A stretch of DNA of 64,000 nt, taken from Prinia subflava. Taxonomy: Eukaryota > Chordata > Aves > Passeriformes > Cisticolidae. Made by a program: the position numbers and the translations under genes. Under the pieces are notes generated by a model, which saw only the letters and a program-made list of their open reading frames with translations, had not been told where the DNA came from and searched no databases. Below, one piece after another: positions 49,001-62,900 of the stretch. The stretch covers positions 136,565,602 through 136,629,601 of the forward strand of contig NC_086247.1 of the NCBI RefSeq assembly GCF_021018805.1, read 5' to 3'. The stretch's first letter is position 1. Each line of letters starts with the position of its first letter.

Positions 49001-51635
49001 TTTTTTTTTAATTGTAATGTAATTACATCCAGAAGTGCACAGTTTTCACCTGTGTTTAAGATACATGCAAAGTTGATTCTCGGCGTGAGCCTCACATGGT
49101 TTATTCTAATTCCAACTTGAAAACAGACTTGCTATATTTTTTTTGCCACTATGAGGCTAATTAATACTTTCTAACTCCAGAGCTTCTTTTTTCCTGAGAT
49201 TGCCTCAGAAGGAATGTCAACCAAAGAAGACTTTGGCAAGATATATGGATGAGTGCAGTGAGATGTGAGGGAAAAAGAAAATAACCCAGAGGTTTACAAA
49301 AATTAAAGAGAATCAGTTGCAATTCCAGGTCTTGGAACTCTTGTTGAAGCTCTTGTGAATGTCCCCATTTGAGTGCACTGTTCGTGCCTGTGTACATCAT
49401 CTTATTTCCATCACTAAAGCTCCAGTCTCACTCCTGGGACAAGCAGCAGCCTTCTGGCTAGCTTTTATCAGATGAACAGAAGGAGGACTTATCATGTCCC
49501 CATTGAGGCAGAGGTATTTCCCATTTCTAGAAGAACAAAATGAAGGAAGCACATGGAAGCACATTCCTCTACTTTTTGCAAGACCTTCTGGGGCCTTGTG
49601 GCCCTGAAGCTTCCTCCTTGGGCAGCAGTGGCTGCAGCCTTAACCTGTGTGTGCTGGCTGGCTGGCCATCACATCAACACACCTCTCCCACCACATAAAC
49701 TGTAAAGCTTTAGCAAAGAAGAAGGGCTAGGTGAGATGAAGTTTTACACCTCTGAGCACTTGCAAGGTGAAATTGCACCATGTCCTGGGGCGTTGCTGGC
49801 TTTTTGGTTTGCAGGGGGTAAATACGGAGTGAGATGATTTGGAGTCAGATGATTTGATCCAAAAAGAGAGGCTTGGACATCTGTGTATTGCTGTGATCCA
49901 GGTGAGGTGAGCAAACCTCTGTTACCTGCTGCTGTTGGAAACAGAAAGGCAGTAACTGCAGGGTGGAAATAAAAGGCAGGTCAGAAACTGAGTTATGCAT
50001 CTGTATTGTCTGGCTGGCTGCCTTTGGTGCGGTGCTGAGCTGCTGTTATGAAACTGTGCCCTGCATTTCCTCATGTCATATTTGATTTGCAAACCTGTGT
50101 GCTAGAATGGCAGGTCAGTGCCTCTTGCTCTGGCTGGGAACACCCTCATTCCCTCTCCTCGGCAGCTGCTGAGAACCTTTCCAGAGTATGCCTTTGTCTG
50201 AGAAAGGATGCAGACACTGAAGTGATGATATGTGGAGCAGAAACACAAATGGGAACGATTTAATACAGAGGGCAAGCAAGCTCTGTAACTCAGCCCTGTG
50301 ACAGGGAACTCTGCATTTCCTTTTCTTCAAGAAATATAGTCTGGTGGAAGTGCCTGTACATGACCCTTCTGAGCTTGCTGGTCCTGTTCTCCTGTTTGTC
50401 TGCGTATCTCCATCTGGCACAGATATTCACTGATATTGCTCTTTTAAAGAGAAAATCTGGTATCTCTTCATTTTCTAAGTGTTTATAGAGGATAGTATTG
50501 CTGAGTGAGAATCAAGAATTTTCCTACTGTTGTAGAAATGCTCCAGTGCTAACGCAGATCTGAGCAAAAGTGCTTTCACTTGCTCCAAAGGTGCCTGGAA
50601 GGATTTGGAGCTTGATCTCTCTCTCACACACACTGATACAGTGTTCAAGATATGCTCTCCTGCCCCTGGTGTTTAGATTTTAAGGTCTACTCTTCTTCTG
50701 AAGCCATATCCCTGAGATAGTAACAGGAAATTTGGGAGGGTGCTAGGCAGAGAAAACAAGGTCACTTCCTCCTCTTTTGGGGCTCTTGTTCACTAAAAGA
50801 TCACAGGATTGTCTCAAATTTGTTTTACTCATTAGAGACCATGTGGAAAGAAAGAGGAATACCACTGACAGTGTTAAACAGAGAGAAGTAGAAAGTTTTT
50901 ATTCATGGTGTTCTTAAGAAATTAAAGTGCAAATTTTAACACCTTAGCTTAAGTCTAACAAACAAATCTCTATTAAGAGAATAAAAACAGGCCATCAGTT
51001 ACCAATCATCTTGGAAGCAGGTAGAATAAAGAGGGAATTCTGCCTTCAAGCCAGGCAAATCTCCAAATATATTACCATCTGATGGCCACTAAGAAGCTTG
51101 CCCACTGTGACTTAGATTACTCCACACCAGTTAAAAATATCTCTCACCTATGTCTCCTGGGGCCATTTCATTCAGGTCTCACCAGAATGTACTCTTTACC
51201 CTGATTTTAGAAGCTGACTCCCAAGAAGCTGAATCCCAAGTGGCCTGTAATGCACTCTTAAAAGCTGCAGAGTCAAAGACCAGGCAGTTTGTGGAGTTCC
51301 TGAGGGAGCAGAGCAGCAGTGAAGACAGGACCAGGGCTGCTCCACAACCCAGGGCAGCACTGCAGAGTCACAGAGGTGGATCCCTGGGATCACCACCTCA
51401 AGGGGCACAGAGAGTCCTTTCCATCTTCTTATGCTGTATCTGTCTCATTGCAGGGACCACACAGTGTGGGTGGGAAACCCAGAGCAAACCTGGGTTTTCT
51501 GACCAGGGCCAGTGCCGTGGCAGGGAGTGGCCATCTGGTCAGCCTTGTCATGGCCCTTTCAAATCTTACAAAATGGCTTGTAATTACTTTGGGGTTGGAT
51601 TTAAATAACACATGAAAAGCCAAATCTATGATCGT
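40085..51635. other. Intron 2 stretch without exons
   Basis: Single-copy intronic sequence with an (ATTT)n patch near 40,788-40,805 and an ATCTATACATTATCTACC-type patch near 46,366-46,416. A duplicated GGTTTTGTGGCCA occurs near 48,830 and 48,870. An uninterrupted 152-codon frame at 51,150-51,608 has an ATG but no recognisable product or flanking splice logic. Confidence 0.5.
47761..47806 (+). mobile_element. Possible LTR-edge fragment of a songbird-type endogenous retroelement
   Basis: TGTCCTGGTTTGGAAAGACA followed by a GATGTTTGCTAAGGAAGGC-like stretch (about 47,781-47,799) resembles the 5' edge of a common passerine LTR as I recall it. Only about 45 bp match and no internal region or second LTR is seen, so the call is weak. 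Confidence 0.25.
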
Positions 51636-51639
51636 GCAT

Positions 51640-52260
51640 TTAAATACAGCAACTATTTTGCTTTTCTAGTTTAGTGAGGATTGTGTGAATCAAAAATACC
51701 TTACTCATCTGCAAAAAGGCTTAGTTCCAGCAAATCTTGACTTTAATGACAGGAAATAATCATAAGCTACTTTATATGCAATTAAAGACACTTTCTTTTA
51801 GAGATATTTTTGTAATTTGTATTTTTTCGTAAAACAAATTATCTAAAATATTATACTTTTTCATGCCTGCAGTGCAACTTTGTCTTGCATATAAATTGTT
51901 TTTTTTGAATTAAACTTTCCTTATGTGTGATTGAAACTTGACACTATTTTACCTTTATCTAGGTAATTGATTAATAGGTCAGGTAATACCTGCTGGTTGG
52001 CAGTAGCAGCTAACAGCTTTGTGCTACGGTTTGCTTGTTTAGATAATTGTATTAATTTAGAGCAGAAATTGACACAATTACAATGGTATTTTTGAAAATG
52101 TCGGTTTTATGTAGGGTTTCTTATGCTAACATCTAATCAGCCTGTAATCAAATGCTGAAGCTGTTTGAAACAGAAAATACTTTACTGAAATTTAACGTAA
52201 TGCTGGTCCAGAGCTCATTAATTTCATGGGAAGCCCAGTGTTGGATTTAGACTATGGTCA
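51640..52260. promoter_or_regulatory. Candidate conserved enhancer with paired-type homeodomain site
   Basis: Repeat-free AT-rich block in intron 2. TAATTGATTA at 51964-51973 is a palindromic TAAT-N2-ATTA (P2) site. Nearby are GATAATTGTATTAATTTAG (about 52,042-52,060), CTAATCAGCC and TGTAATCAAATG (about 52,133-52,154), and GCTCATTAATTTCATG. It has the look of a conserved developmental element. Conservation itself is not visible here. Confidence 0.28.
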
Positions 52261-52264
52261 TAAT

Positions 52265-54835
52265 TTTACCCATCTGTTGAAACAGAATGACAATGTTCAA
52301 ATTCAGACTGAACAGTGCTGTGGCCCAGATCTTTCACAAAAAGCTGCAAACAATCAGTGGATAGTTTCATGGCAGTGGTAGACTTGAAGGCTGGGGAAAA
52401 TGTGTCCTGAAGGATATGTGTCCCTGTAGTAATTGCAACCCTTGACATAGGAAGAAAAGTGTTAGATATTTTGTATTCTTGTGCTCAAAGTGACAGTTCA
52501 GGGAAGATCTTTAACCTGTAATGAATATCTGTGAGTCAGGAACAGAAACGGGATAATCCAGCAAAAGCAGTTCTGCCTGTGTGCTCCCATGGCCTTCCCA
52601 GGTGAGGTGTCCTGCTGCCATCCTCCTTGGTAAACACATGACTGGTTGATTGGGAGATATGGCCTGGTGACAGCACCATCTGTTCTAGGGGCTGCCTTGT
52701 CACCCTCCTGCCTCAAACCCCAGTGTGCCTGTGAGGTGGCTTCCCCAGGACCACGCTGTCCTCCCAGCTGGTGACACCGCCCCCGCGCCGGTGTTGACAC
52801 AGATTGGCTGCCTCAGCAGGGCAGGAGTTCACACACCTCCAGGAGTATTGCACATTTTTTCCATCAATCCCGATCTGAAATGTGATCTGGGGAATCTGCA
52901 GAATGAAGCTGTCAAAACTGTGCAAAATTAATTATAGGCTGGATTTGGCATAAAAGCTTAGATGCAGTGTTTTCCCTCAGCATTTGTAGTTGCCGTTGGA
53001 AATGCTTGAGCCCATCCATCTGTGCAGATAATGCTGACAGAGGAAATCACTAATGAAACATAGTTTTACAGGTGGGTTTAGGTGAATTTTCCATCAGCTT
53101 CATGTGCCTGTAGCATAACATTATATTCTTTTCTCAGCTGTGAGATTTTATACTTCTGCTCTGAAGCATGAGACACGGACTTTCTCTTGCCTTTGTCACT
53201 TGCCTCTGTCATCCTTGCACACAGGTCTGGGTAACACACCAGGGTCCGGGGGGTCGTGCAGTCCCCACTTGGGGTCCAGAGATGAAGATCCCCATGGTGA
53301 GGAGTGGAGCTCCTGCAGAACTCTACAGATTTTGCCTTCTTAAAAGCTATGAAAATGCATTGTTGAGGGAGAAAGGCCTAGGTTTCACTGAACCATGTAA
53401 GTTCCAGTTGGAAGATGAAGGTATCCAGGGCCACTGGATTCCTCTTTCTCAACCTCAGGCCAGCCAATAAATATATGTGGGTAATTCCCATTAATTTTTA
53501 CAGCAGCAAGGATAATTTAGTGTAAAGTTACATGTTATGTCTGTCCTTTTTTTCCTCTTTTCCCATACACTAGTTAAAGACTTCAGAAACAGGACTAAAT
53601 TATTGTGGTGTTGGAGAATAAGAAGACAAAATTGTTTTACCTTGTGCATTGGGAGGAAGATGGGGATATAAGGAGGGGGTGGGGGCAGAAAAACTGAGGA
53701 TTTCCCCCCCTCTTCCAGCTATGCTGAGGTGTTAGATCAGCTGAGTCATTAATAATGTTTCTTCAGCCTTAGATTAGTCCAGGATGTAATCCTTCATTTT
53801 TGCCCTCCCCAAGGAATCACTGCTAAAGCTCTTTCACAAATAGCAAAAATATTTATTCAGACACAAGATAAGGATTTGTTTCGCTTGTTCCTCCAGAGAC
53901 AAATGAGTAGATACCATTTAAGTAAATGAGTGTTCTGCAGACCTAATTAGAGACAGAGTAAAGTCCATAGTCCTGTGCCAAAATGCTATATCATGAACTC
54001 AAATTCATGGAAACTTAATACAGAGTCACCATTTGTTTACTATATTTAAATCAGACTTTAAACATTAAATGAAAGCCAATACACCCAATAAAAGCTCATA
54101 ATCCAGACTGCAATAATAAATCTCATGCTGGTATCCTCATACAGATGAGAGTGAAATTGTAAGTGCATTGCCATCAATGTTGTAGCACGTCTTGACTTCA
54201 GTAGATCCAGGATTTTTTTGGTAATGTTTTAAAGAATCTTAATTTACTAGCAAAGTAAGTAATTTAGGATTTCCTGTTTCGCCCCAGTCACTGATGTGAT
54301 CAGCTCCTGGGACAAAACTAACATGTACTCAGTTGGATTTCTCTGTCAGTATCAGCCACCTACTTTTTCTCATCTGCCCCCCAAAGCCACCTCTGTTTTC
54401 CGTGCCCTGCCTGCAGTCCCCCAGCTCAGTGCACTGGGGTGTTTGGCTTTCAGACTCATTTCCTAGCAGGAGAAAACTCACCTGACTATGTATCTTTCTG
54501 TCTGCAAAATCATCTTGGATGATTTTATTTAAGTTTGAAAGGAGAACAGCTGCCTTAAAGGTCAGATAGGCAGAGGAGGTAATCCCAATTTACACTGGCC
54601 CATGCTGCCCTGGGAAGGGAGCAGAGGCAGCACTGCCAGAGCTGCCTGCCTGTGGCACAGACAAAGCAGCTGGGGCTGGGGCTGTCCTTGCTCAGCAGGA
54701 TGGTGCAGGGAGTGCAGGTGGGTCACACTCTGTCCTCGTGGGCTAGGGGACGTGAATGTTCCAGAGCTGCATCCACCGCAGAACTCTTTTTTCCCCTTGA
54801 ACAGTTTGGTTTCATGTGACTTAAACCCCTTCCAC
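52265..54835. other. Intron 2 stretch without exons
   Basis: Single-copy intronic sequence. A small CpG/GC-box cluster (CACCGCCCCCGCGCCGGTG) lies at about 52,774-52,792. A G-rich run lies near 53,650-53,690 (AGGAGGGGGTGGGGGCAG). No exon was recognised. Confidence 0.5.
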
Positions 54836-54839
54836 TGAA

Positions 54840-55140
54840 TGGTGGCAACACAATGGTCTTTGCCAAAGTGGCTGATTGTGTTTATTTAAGAGGCGCCTAA
54901 TGGTAGAAAATCAGTAACAAAAATCGATTTGTAGCTGTTTTCTGTGCTTTACAAAAGGCATGCGATTTTCACTTGCTCTAGTTGGAGGCAAGTAAAGAGA
55001 AAATCGTTCATAAGTTAAATATTTGTTAGTGTACAGTGATAAAAAAAATATTTTGTGAAGAAAATTATATTCTTACATTTTACGTTACCATACCTGAGTG
55101 GGAATTAATTTTATGTCATTGGAGATATAAAACAATACAG
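54840..55140. promoter_or_regulatory. Candidate conserved non-coding block
   Basis: Repeat-free segment retaining CpG words outside any island (GAGGCGCC, AAATCGATTTG at about 54,920-54,930, GCATGCGATTTT, AAAATCGTTC). AAAATCGATTT is a near-palindrome. Retained isolated CpGs in AT-rich intron suggest constraint. Weak inference. Confidence 0.22.
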
Positions 55141-55144
55141 AAGC

Positions 55145-58100
55145 CTGCATAAATACATTTGTGCTCAGTTATGGTCATTAAATTGATATGGAATATCTAG
55201 TGTTTTGTTGATTTAGCTGTAGCTTAAAGTTGGGGCTTATGCACTGGGAAAATATAAGGTGTTTGTTCTGTCTGTACCTTTTATTATGTGTGTATCCATA
55301 TTTTCACTGTCTTCTAAAGTATTTGTGGATGTGCAAGAGGCACAAAAATGGCTATTAATTTGCTGGCTACTCCCTTTTATTGTTTGAAGGATTTAGCAAG
55401 TCCTTTATACAGACTTTTTTATTCAGTCTACATTTTTTTCCTGGTCTTACCTAAAATTTCATTTTGCGGGCTTCTGTACATGTCTTTAAAGACACCAGTA
55501 TTATAGTGCTACAAATGTTAGGCAGGTTTCTTGAAGTTAAGCACATGTGAGTTTCTGCAAAGTTAAGGAGAGACAGGGAGACATTGAACTGCCATCTGAA
55601 TAAAAAATACCTTCATTTTCAGTAGATGTGAGAAATTAAATGTTCCTTAGAAGGTTGCAGACAGGTTTCGTGCACTGAGGACTGATCTATGAGCACTTCT
55701 TGTCTGCTAGATTAGAGCATAAATATGTTTATTCTTATATGTCACAGTACAAGGGCAATGCAGTGGCAAGCAGACACCTGGCTGACCAGCACGTTGAAGG
55801 AATGAGGAGAAAATTCATGGTTGTTCTATTTTCTTGTAGACTGTGCTTATGGTTCTAGTGTGTCTGAAATTAGGGTAGGAAAGAAGGATGTACTGGGAGT
55901 ATTCAGAAATTAGATTACAGTGATCTGTTACTGATGAAAAGAAGAATTCAGTTTTAAAATTTACTCCCTTATTATTTATTTTCTTTTCTTATAGGAGGCT
56001 TTTATTTCTGTTTGGGGGGTAGGATTCATCTGTAGCTCAGTTTGCTTACACCACCCCACCCCTCCAGTCTGTGTTTGTCAGGAGAAGGGTCCTGTGTACA
56101 GCTGCTCCCAAGAGAAGGGTTTGTTGCCTGCAAGCAGCAGCCGAGAGAGTCATTTAGTGCTGGTATGGGGAGTCCTCCAGAGAACAGCTCCTGCCTCTAA
56201 GGTCTTCCTTTCTGTTCGTTATTTAATACCTGTTTTATTTTGGGAACAAAAAAACCCCAAACCTAAAGAGAAATGGGCACTGTTCACATCAACTGTTTTT
56301 GCCCTGCAGATATGAGGGGAATAGTTTCCTTTCCACAGGAAGAGTTGCCAGGAGCCTTTTAGCCAATTACCACAGGAGTTTGAGGACCACAGCAGTAGAG
56401 GGATTACTTTGCCTTCCGTAGTGAACATTAACCACTGCTGTGCTAAACAAATGAGCCTTTTATATTTTATCTACTTTGATACTTTAAGGAAATGAGAAGT
56501 CTTGAAATGACAAAACCCTGGTAATAATGAGGTGAGTTATCACCACATGGTTATTATCAAGAGAATTTTCTTTTTATAACTAGTGTGTGTTAAAGAAGAG
56601 GCATGCTCCTTGTTTGCCTTGGAAGCAAAATCATTCAAGTTTACTCTTGTCAGGTTTCTGAGAAGAATAAGAGATTGTTACTTTGTGAAAGAGAAATGCC
56701 CTGGTGGAGCCTAGCCCTGGAATTGTTTTCCTGGAAGCCAGACATGATTGTGGCTCGTGTCTTATCTGAGGCTTGTCTGATCCCACCTTCACCCATTGTC
56801 GAGTTCAGCTGCTGGTGCTGGCAGTCAGTTCTGTGTTCATTATCTCCAGTAAAATTACCTTATTGCAGTTAATCAAATTGTGTAAAAAAAAGGTTGGACT
56901 TGGGTGTTTTATTATCAGCACAGACATTACCTGTAAGGTAAGAATTCTTCTGGAAGTGAACCACAGCATTTCTGTAGAAGCTGGTAAACCTGGAAGTGTG
57001 TAGCATCCACTACACCCCTGAGGTAAGGTTGTTTTAAAGTGTGTTCCTGTTTATGTCCTGATGCCCTTCATGCTGTATTGGGAGTAGACTGACCATAAAG
57101 GGAAGCTCATGTAAATACAGCTAACTGAAAATATACCATATACTTGAATTTTATATTATAACATTAAATTAGTAAATCCCAATTCACTATGACATCTGCA
57201 TTAATCTTGTTTTCGTGTAAAACCCTGTAATCACATTTCCTGCATCAGTCAGTCAGTTTTCACTGGAACCAGACAGATGCACAAGGACCTTTGCAGCAGT
57301 GCTGTGCTTGGAGTCACTGGCACAAGCACAAAACCATGTTTGAAGACTCTTGCTACTTCTTTCTTGAGCTTCAAGCATGAGACTGCATTTCTGTCCAGTG
57401 CAACTGTGGAGCAGACCAAGAGCCTGGTTTACACTCTTACGTACACTTAAAGTGTAGTGTTACATTACTACTTTGTGGTGTCAGCATATTGCAGAAATAA
57501 TCAGTGTATTAACTAACATATGAGCTTCCCGGAACTGCATGTGATGAGTTTCAGTTTAAACATAGTTAACAACATGGATAAGGTGGCCTTAAACCTATTT
57601 AAATATCTATGTACCCTTGTCCCTGTCTGCTGTTAATGTAGGTGCTCTCAGATGGTTGTGGATGCCATGTATAAAGTTTTTGTGTAGTACAGAACTTGTG
57701 TAAGCATGTCAGTGTGCCCAGCAGCCTTTACAACAAGCAAGAAGAACCTAACTGAACGTGAGAAACCATCTCTGATAAGGGATTGTTTGAAAAGTTTTTT
57801 TCAGAGGAAAAAACCGACAATTTCATAAGAAGCTTATGCCACTTTAAAGCCTAGAAAAGTAACACATTTGGATTCTAAAGCTAATTGGAAAGATGATTTT
57901 AGTAATTGTACAAGTGTCAAGAACAAAGGCACTTAAAAATTGACAAAAAAGGAATGTAAGTAACTTTATAAAGCTACAAAAGCTTTATAAAAGTAGACCA
58001 GATACTGCATAACTGAATATTCTACCGTAATGGATCTGAAAGAACTACAGAAGTAGAAACCCTGAAATTCTTCCAGACATGTGAAGTAATGCCTTGCATT

Positions 58101-59585
58101 ATTATGTGGGCAGGGCTGTTTTTCTTGGCCATAATTTAGGAAGACTTTTGTGTGTTATCATCAACGAATTAGAACTTGAATAACAAACCTTGGATATAAT
58201 CATCATAATCTGTTTCTGTTGGGGAAGGACAGAAGAGGAAAAAAAACTTACTGTAAAATAGTTTAAATGTGTTTGATGAAAAAATATGGATAACTCATTT
58301 GCTTAGAATAGCTAATGATTTAGGTGGACTTTTTTTGTTTGAGTGGTTCATAATCATAGTCTGCTTTAAGAGTTCCTGACTCAATCACACTGCAAAAGTG
58401 AGCTCTGTGTGTGGTACTGCTTAGGATCTTGTGTCTGCTTTGGGTTCCATACTAAAATGGACATGTCAGACTGTCCCATAAAACAAAAATGAGTAAAGTA
58501 AAACTGATTGCAATGTCTTCTCCATATTGCACACCTGCCTTAAGAAAGTACCCTTAACAGGCCTTTGCAAGACATTGTAACTGTGTGGTGTATGATTGTA
58601 TGTGTATATGCATATATGTATACAACCTTGTGTCCAGTCATTTTCACATCTAGGTATCAGAACTTGCCTTCCTCTTGCCCTGTGAGTTGTGAGTGCTCTT
58701 TGGAGGCGTGATGTGAGGATGTCAAGTAGTAACACCCTGTTGAAACTGCAGGTAGTCATACTAGGTGGTGTCTTCTGCCTTGTCTGGGTAAACACTGAGA
58801 AGAAGGTAGATTTCTACTATGTGGGCATAAAAGAAATTAAAATTTTTGTGCAAGAGGAATGTGAGAGTTGGGTGTATTCTTGGATGCAATAGATGCAGTA
58901 TCAGACATAACAGTCATTACTTCTGATTCTTTGTTTATTTTCTTTTTTTTTCTTTTTTTTAATGAAGGAAAAAAATACATCATTTAAGTGAAAACTATTA
59001 CATGAACTGGAGGCTTTTAATTTCTCTTATAACCCATATATCCCTCTTCCCAAACAGACTCAAATTTCTCAGTTTTCCAACAGCTTGCAATTTCTTACTG
59101 ATATACCCCACTTGTGTCCCTTTTTTTCCTAGTTGCACCTCAACAGAAAATCTACTTTTCTGATTTGGTAGTATTTTCAGTAACTAAAAAAAATGTTAAT
59201 ACATTTGTTTGGAGAAATGAAGTGGCTTGTTGAAACTTCTTGTAAGTGACTGACAATATAACACAATTGTTAGAAAGACATACAGTGAATTTGCCTGTAG
59301 ATGAGCTTCTTAATGCATGAAGATTTTATGGGGCCAGTGGTGTGGGGTTGTTTTGTAATCACTTTATTTTAGTGGGTTTTGCTCCACTGTGTTTCAGGTG
59401 CAGAAGCATTTACTTTGTTCTGCTGTGGATGATAGTGCTTCACCATGACATTTGCACTGACAATTATGGGAGAGGTGCTGAAAGGCCCTAGGGTACATCA
59501 TCGTTTTCAAACTCCCACACACTTCTCCCCATTTTTATTAAGATCTCCTCAAAGGCACTTACACACCCTCTTCCAAAGTGCTGTT
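55145..59585. other. Intron 2 stretch without exons
   Basis: AT-rich single-copy sequence. An alternating TGTATGTGTATATGCATATA patch lies near 58,598-58,620. No exon, RNA gene or clear transposon was recognised. Confidence 0.5.
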
Positions 59586-59589
59586 TTAG

Positions 59590-59860
59590 CTCAGATCTGT
59601 CAGCTCGCCTGTACAGCACTCACGAGTGACTGGGCAGCTGGTATGCTAATTGCTACCTTGCTGAACCAACCATAATGGCATGTCTTTTTCTTTCTGCAAC
59701 CTTTTCGTGCGTTAACATTTTTGCTTTGACCATACATTTTAATTATTGTGGCTTTGGAATGGATTTTGCCGCCTGCTTCAAGCTTTTCAATGCCTGTATA
59801 CAGCACTGTGCACAATGAGACCTAATCCCCAGCTGGGACCATCTCTAACAATGCAGTAAA
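59590..59860. promoter_or_regulatory. Candidate conserved non-coding block
   Basis: Repeat-free block with an octamer-like ATGCTAAT (59643-59650), TTTTCGTGCGTTAAC (about 59,702-59,716) and TTTTAATTATTGTGG (about 59,737-59,751). It again retains CpGs in an AT-rich setting. Weak inference of regulatory function. Confidence 0.25.
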
Positions 59861-59871
59861 TATACTTTATA

Positions 59872-59904
59872 TTATATTTCAACATTTTTTATATTTCAAC
59901 ATTT
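59872..59904. repeat. 17-bp tandem duplication
   Basis: TTATATTTCAACATTT occurs twice, at 59872 and 59889. Minor local duplication immediately after the candidate conserved block. Confidence 0.85.
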
Positions 59905-62900
59905 TGATTTTGGCCTCATTTGGAAGGGGTTTTGTTGTTATTTCTCAATTCCTGTTTGACATACTAATTTTACAGTGATTTTCTGGCTGTTTAAAGCAGA
60001 TTTGAGGGAAAGAATTTTTCAGTGTTTTGCAAATCATCCACTGCACAACTTAAGAAACAAATCCCTGTTTGTATCGATTTGGGGGTGACGTTTAGCATGT
60101 CTGTATACACAGTACATGCTAATGTAAAGTAAGATGTGTGACTTGCTACAAATCTTTAGCTTTGCACATCAATGAATTGAAGAGCTGGAGTCTGGTTGTT
60201 TGCTTTCTCATGTAGAAATGGTGGCTGTCATTACTGTGTGTTATGTTTTTAAAAAAACAGGCAGGAGAACATTTTTGCTACTGTGTACGTCTCACAAAGC
60301 AGGAAAAGTAAGACATCATTTAAAGTGGCTATTGTGCAGGAGGTTTCTGGAATGTTTGGCATTGCATGTTAAACTTTGGCATTTTGTCATTAAAAACTGG
60401 AACAGAGCGCAGCCTCTCAAATATGCAGTCAGGCCTCTTGAGCTCCTGTAAAAATAAGCTGGCAAACAAACCCCTCTAATAAAATGCTGATGCTGGAAAA
60501 GATATATGGTCATCATTTCGTTATGCTACTTTTCTCAGCATGTCTCATCTATTTCCAGAAGTAAAAGAGAGAGATGATTGCCAGAAAAGCAAAAGCCCAG
60601 GTGAGGTGAGATCCTGGCCTTGCTGAGGCAGAGAACAGCTCTGTCACTGGGCCAGCCTGCGAGCCATGAAATGTCCCCGTGCCCTGGCCAGGTCACTGGT
60701 TTCGGTGGCCATTAATCTGCCTTTTAGTCAAAGCAGTTGTTTGTTCCCTCCTATTGCTCTTAGGATGTTCAGCAGTGTAAATGGCTCTTATGATTGTTAG
60801 TTTGGGCTTTAATGACACTGTCGCCATTTAAAATGGAGCCCCCAGGAGCCTCCCAGGGGTTCAGTGCACTGGGGAGGCAAGAGGAGGCTTCTGGCACTGG
60901 CAGCATTTGGGTTTGGGGCTGCTGTTGGTAACCTGGGCAGTGAAGGAGGTGACTGTGCTGTGCTCCTGTGGTCTAGGCTGCTTCTGTGTATTGGCACTGT
61001 TATTTTCCTAACAGTTTTTCTCAGAATGGGAATTTCTAATTAATTTATAAATTTTTAACTCATATATTTTTTCATTCATATTTTCATTTACATTTTTTAA
61101 TGTATATGTACTTGCAGCTTTCTCTTAATTATCCTGTGCTGTTTCCTTCAAAAGGAAATCCGTATGTTTAATGTGTACTGTGTGGGGTGCTTGTGGGGGA
61201 TAGTTGAAGGAAAAAACACGAGTAATGACAGCCTAGAAAAGTATAGTGTAGAATATTTGGTTATTTAATACACAAATTACAGTTTTAGTTTAAAAAAAAA
61301 AATCAGACCCTTCAAAGTCTATGTATTGTCTTGAATAATGACAGTAAAACTTTCCTGAATACAAATAAAAGGTGAGGGTAAAGAAACTTATTTTAAAACA
61401 AACATTTTGGCAGTGCTGAAAATGGTAACTAATGATGTTACAGAAATTGCAGTATCTTTCCTGTCATACCACATTGGCACATTGGAGGCTTAAATAAGAA
61501 AAATACTAACACGACAGTCAAAATAATTTGGTAGAGAGGTAGTCCTTGAAAAGACCATGCATGTCAGAGCAGAGCTACTTTCAAAATACTCTTGAGTGTG
61601 ATAGTGATCAAGTAGGTTCAGAAGCAAGCAGGTTTTTATGAGACTGTGTATTCTGTTTTCTGTCTCTGGATGAAACACTTTTGTGGTTTTTTGTCCTGCC
61701 CTCCCAGTTCTCTGGCCAGTTCTGCTGGGGATGTGGTGCTGCTGTGGGAGGAGCCCATGGGTGCCTGGCAGACCAAGGGTGTTGAATGAAGGCAGGACAT
61801 GAAAAACAGTCTTCTTTCCTCATTCAGAGAGTAAAACTTGTTAAACTTCCCAGCTTTAAATGAGGAGGAAACAGTACTTCTGTTCACCTGCAGTGTCAAT
61901 CAGTCAGTCTTTACCTTTTCCTTTGTGCTGCTTAATTACTGGTGAAATATTTAACCATAAGCAGCTTACATGTTTCTGAAACAACTCTCTGGTCATATAT
62001 AGTTTTGCCTCTTCAGTTTTGGAAAATCTAAAAGGAAAAGTGCACTATCAGGAAAATACTAATATTTGGTCTCTAACCAGTAATACGTTTTAATAGAGTG
62101 GAGATGAACAGCATCAGTTATTTGCAGCTTCTTTTTCGCTTAATTCAGTAGCTCTTGTGTCCCAGGGGATTAAACAGCACAGTTTGTATGTGGTATCTAC
62201 TGTTCATATAAGCAACTCCAGGGACTTTTTTTAAACTTGTATCTTTTATAAGGCCCTTGAGCCTGGCCGTCTATAGCTCACCAGGGAACAGCGTGTCCTG
62301 TGTGCTGCACTCCGCTCATCACGTCTTGGAATTGTCCTGGTGTGCATAAGCCACTCCTCTGGGTGAGATGAAACAGATATTTCTCACATTTTGACTCCCT
62401 TTATCCTCTCTGTAGGAGCTCAGCAGGCAGGATGTGCAGTGATTTGGAAATTTCTGTGTTGAGTTCCTAGAGCAGCTCAGTTAGCTCCAAGGTTTCTCAT
62501 GGCTGTGTTCTCAGTTGTGTGTTTCATAGATGGGGATAGGACTGTGGGCTGCCAGTGATGATAAAAACAAATATATATTTGTGGCAGTTGGACACTGATG
62601 TATCTGGAGCTAAGCTGTACTGTTGCTGGCAGGATTACAAGAGCTGGGTTGTTTGGAGATTTAATGTTCTCATTGTGGCTGTTGTAGGGCAAAACTGAAA
62701 GCTCATAAAACTGAGGGCAGGTCATATCAACAGACCAATTAAAGACCGTGTGTATCATGGATACAAATGTTTATGAGCTATATTGCTTACACAGTAATCA
62801 TTATTTTTGACCTTTCAGCATGAACTCTGTTGATTCCTCATCACTTTTTCATTCAGGATAGTCTTTTAGAGAAAACGCTATGAGACATGACTTCATTCAG

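Noticed and set aside
51150..51608. 152-codon ORF starting at a true ATG
   Set aside because: No recognisable domain, biased only mildly, and lies in a large intron. A frame of this length can occur by chance in 64 kb. No splice context supports it.
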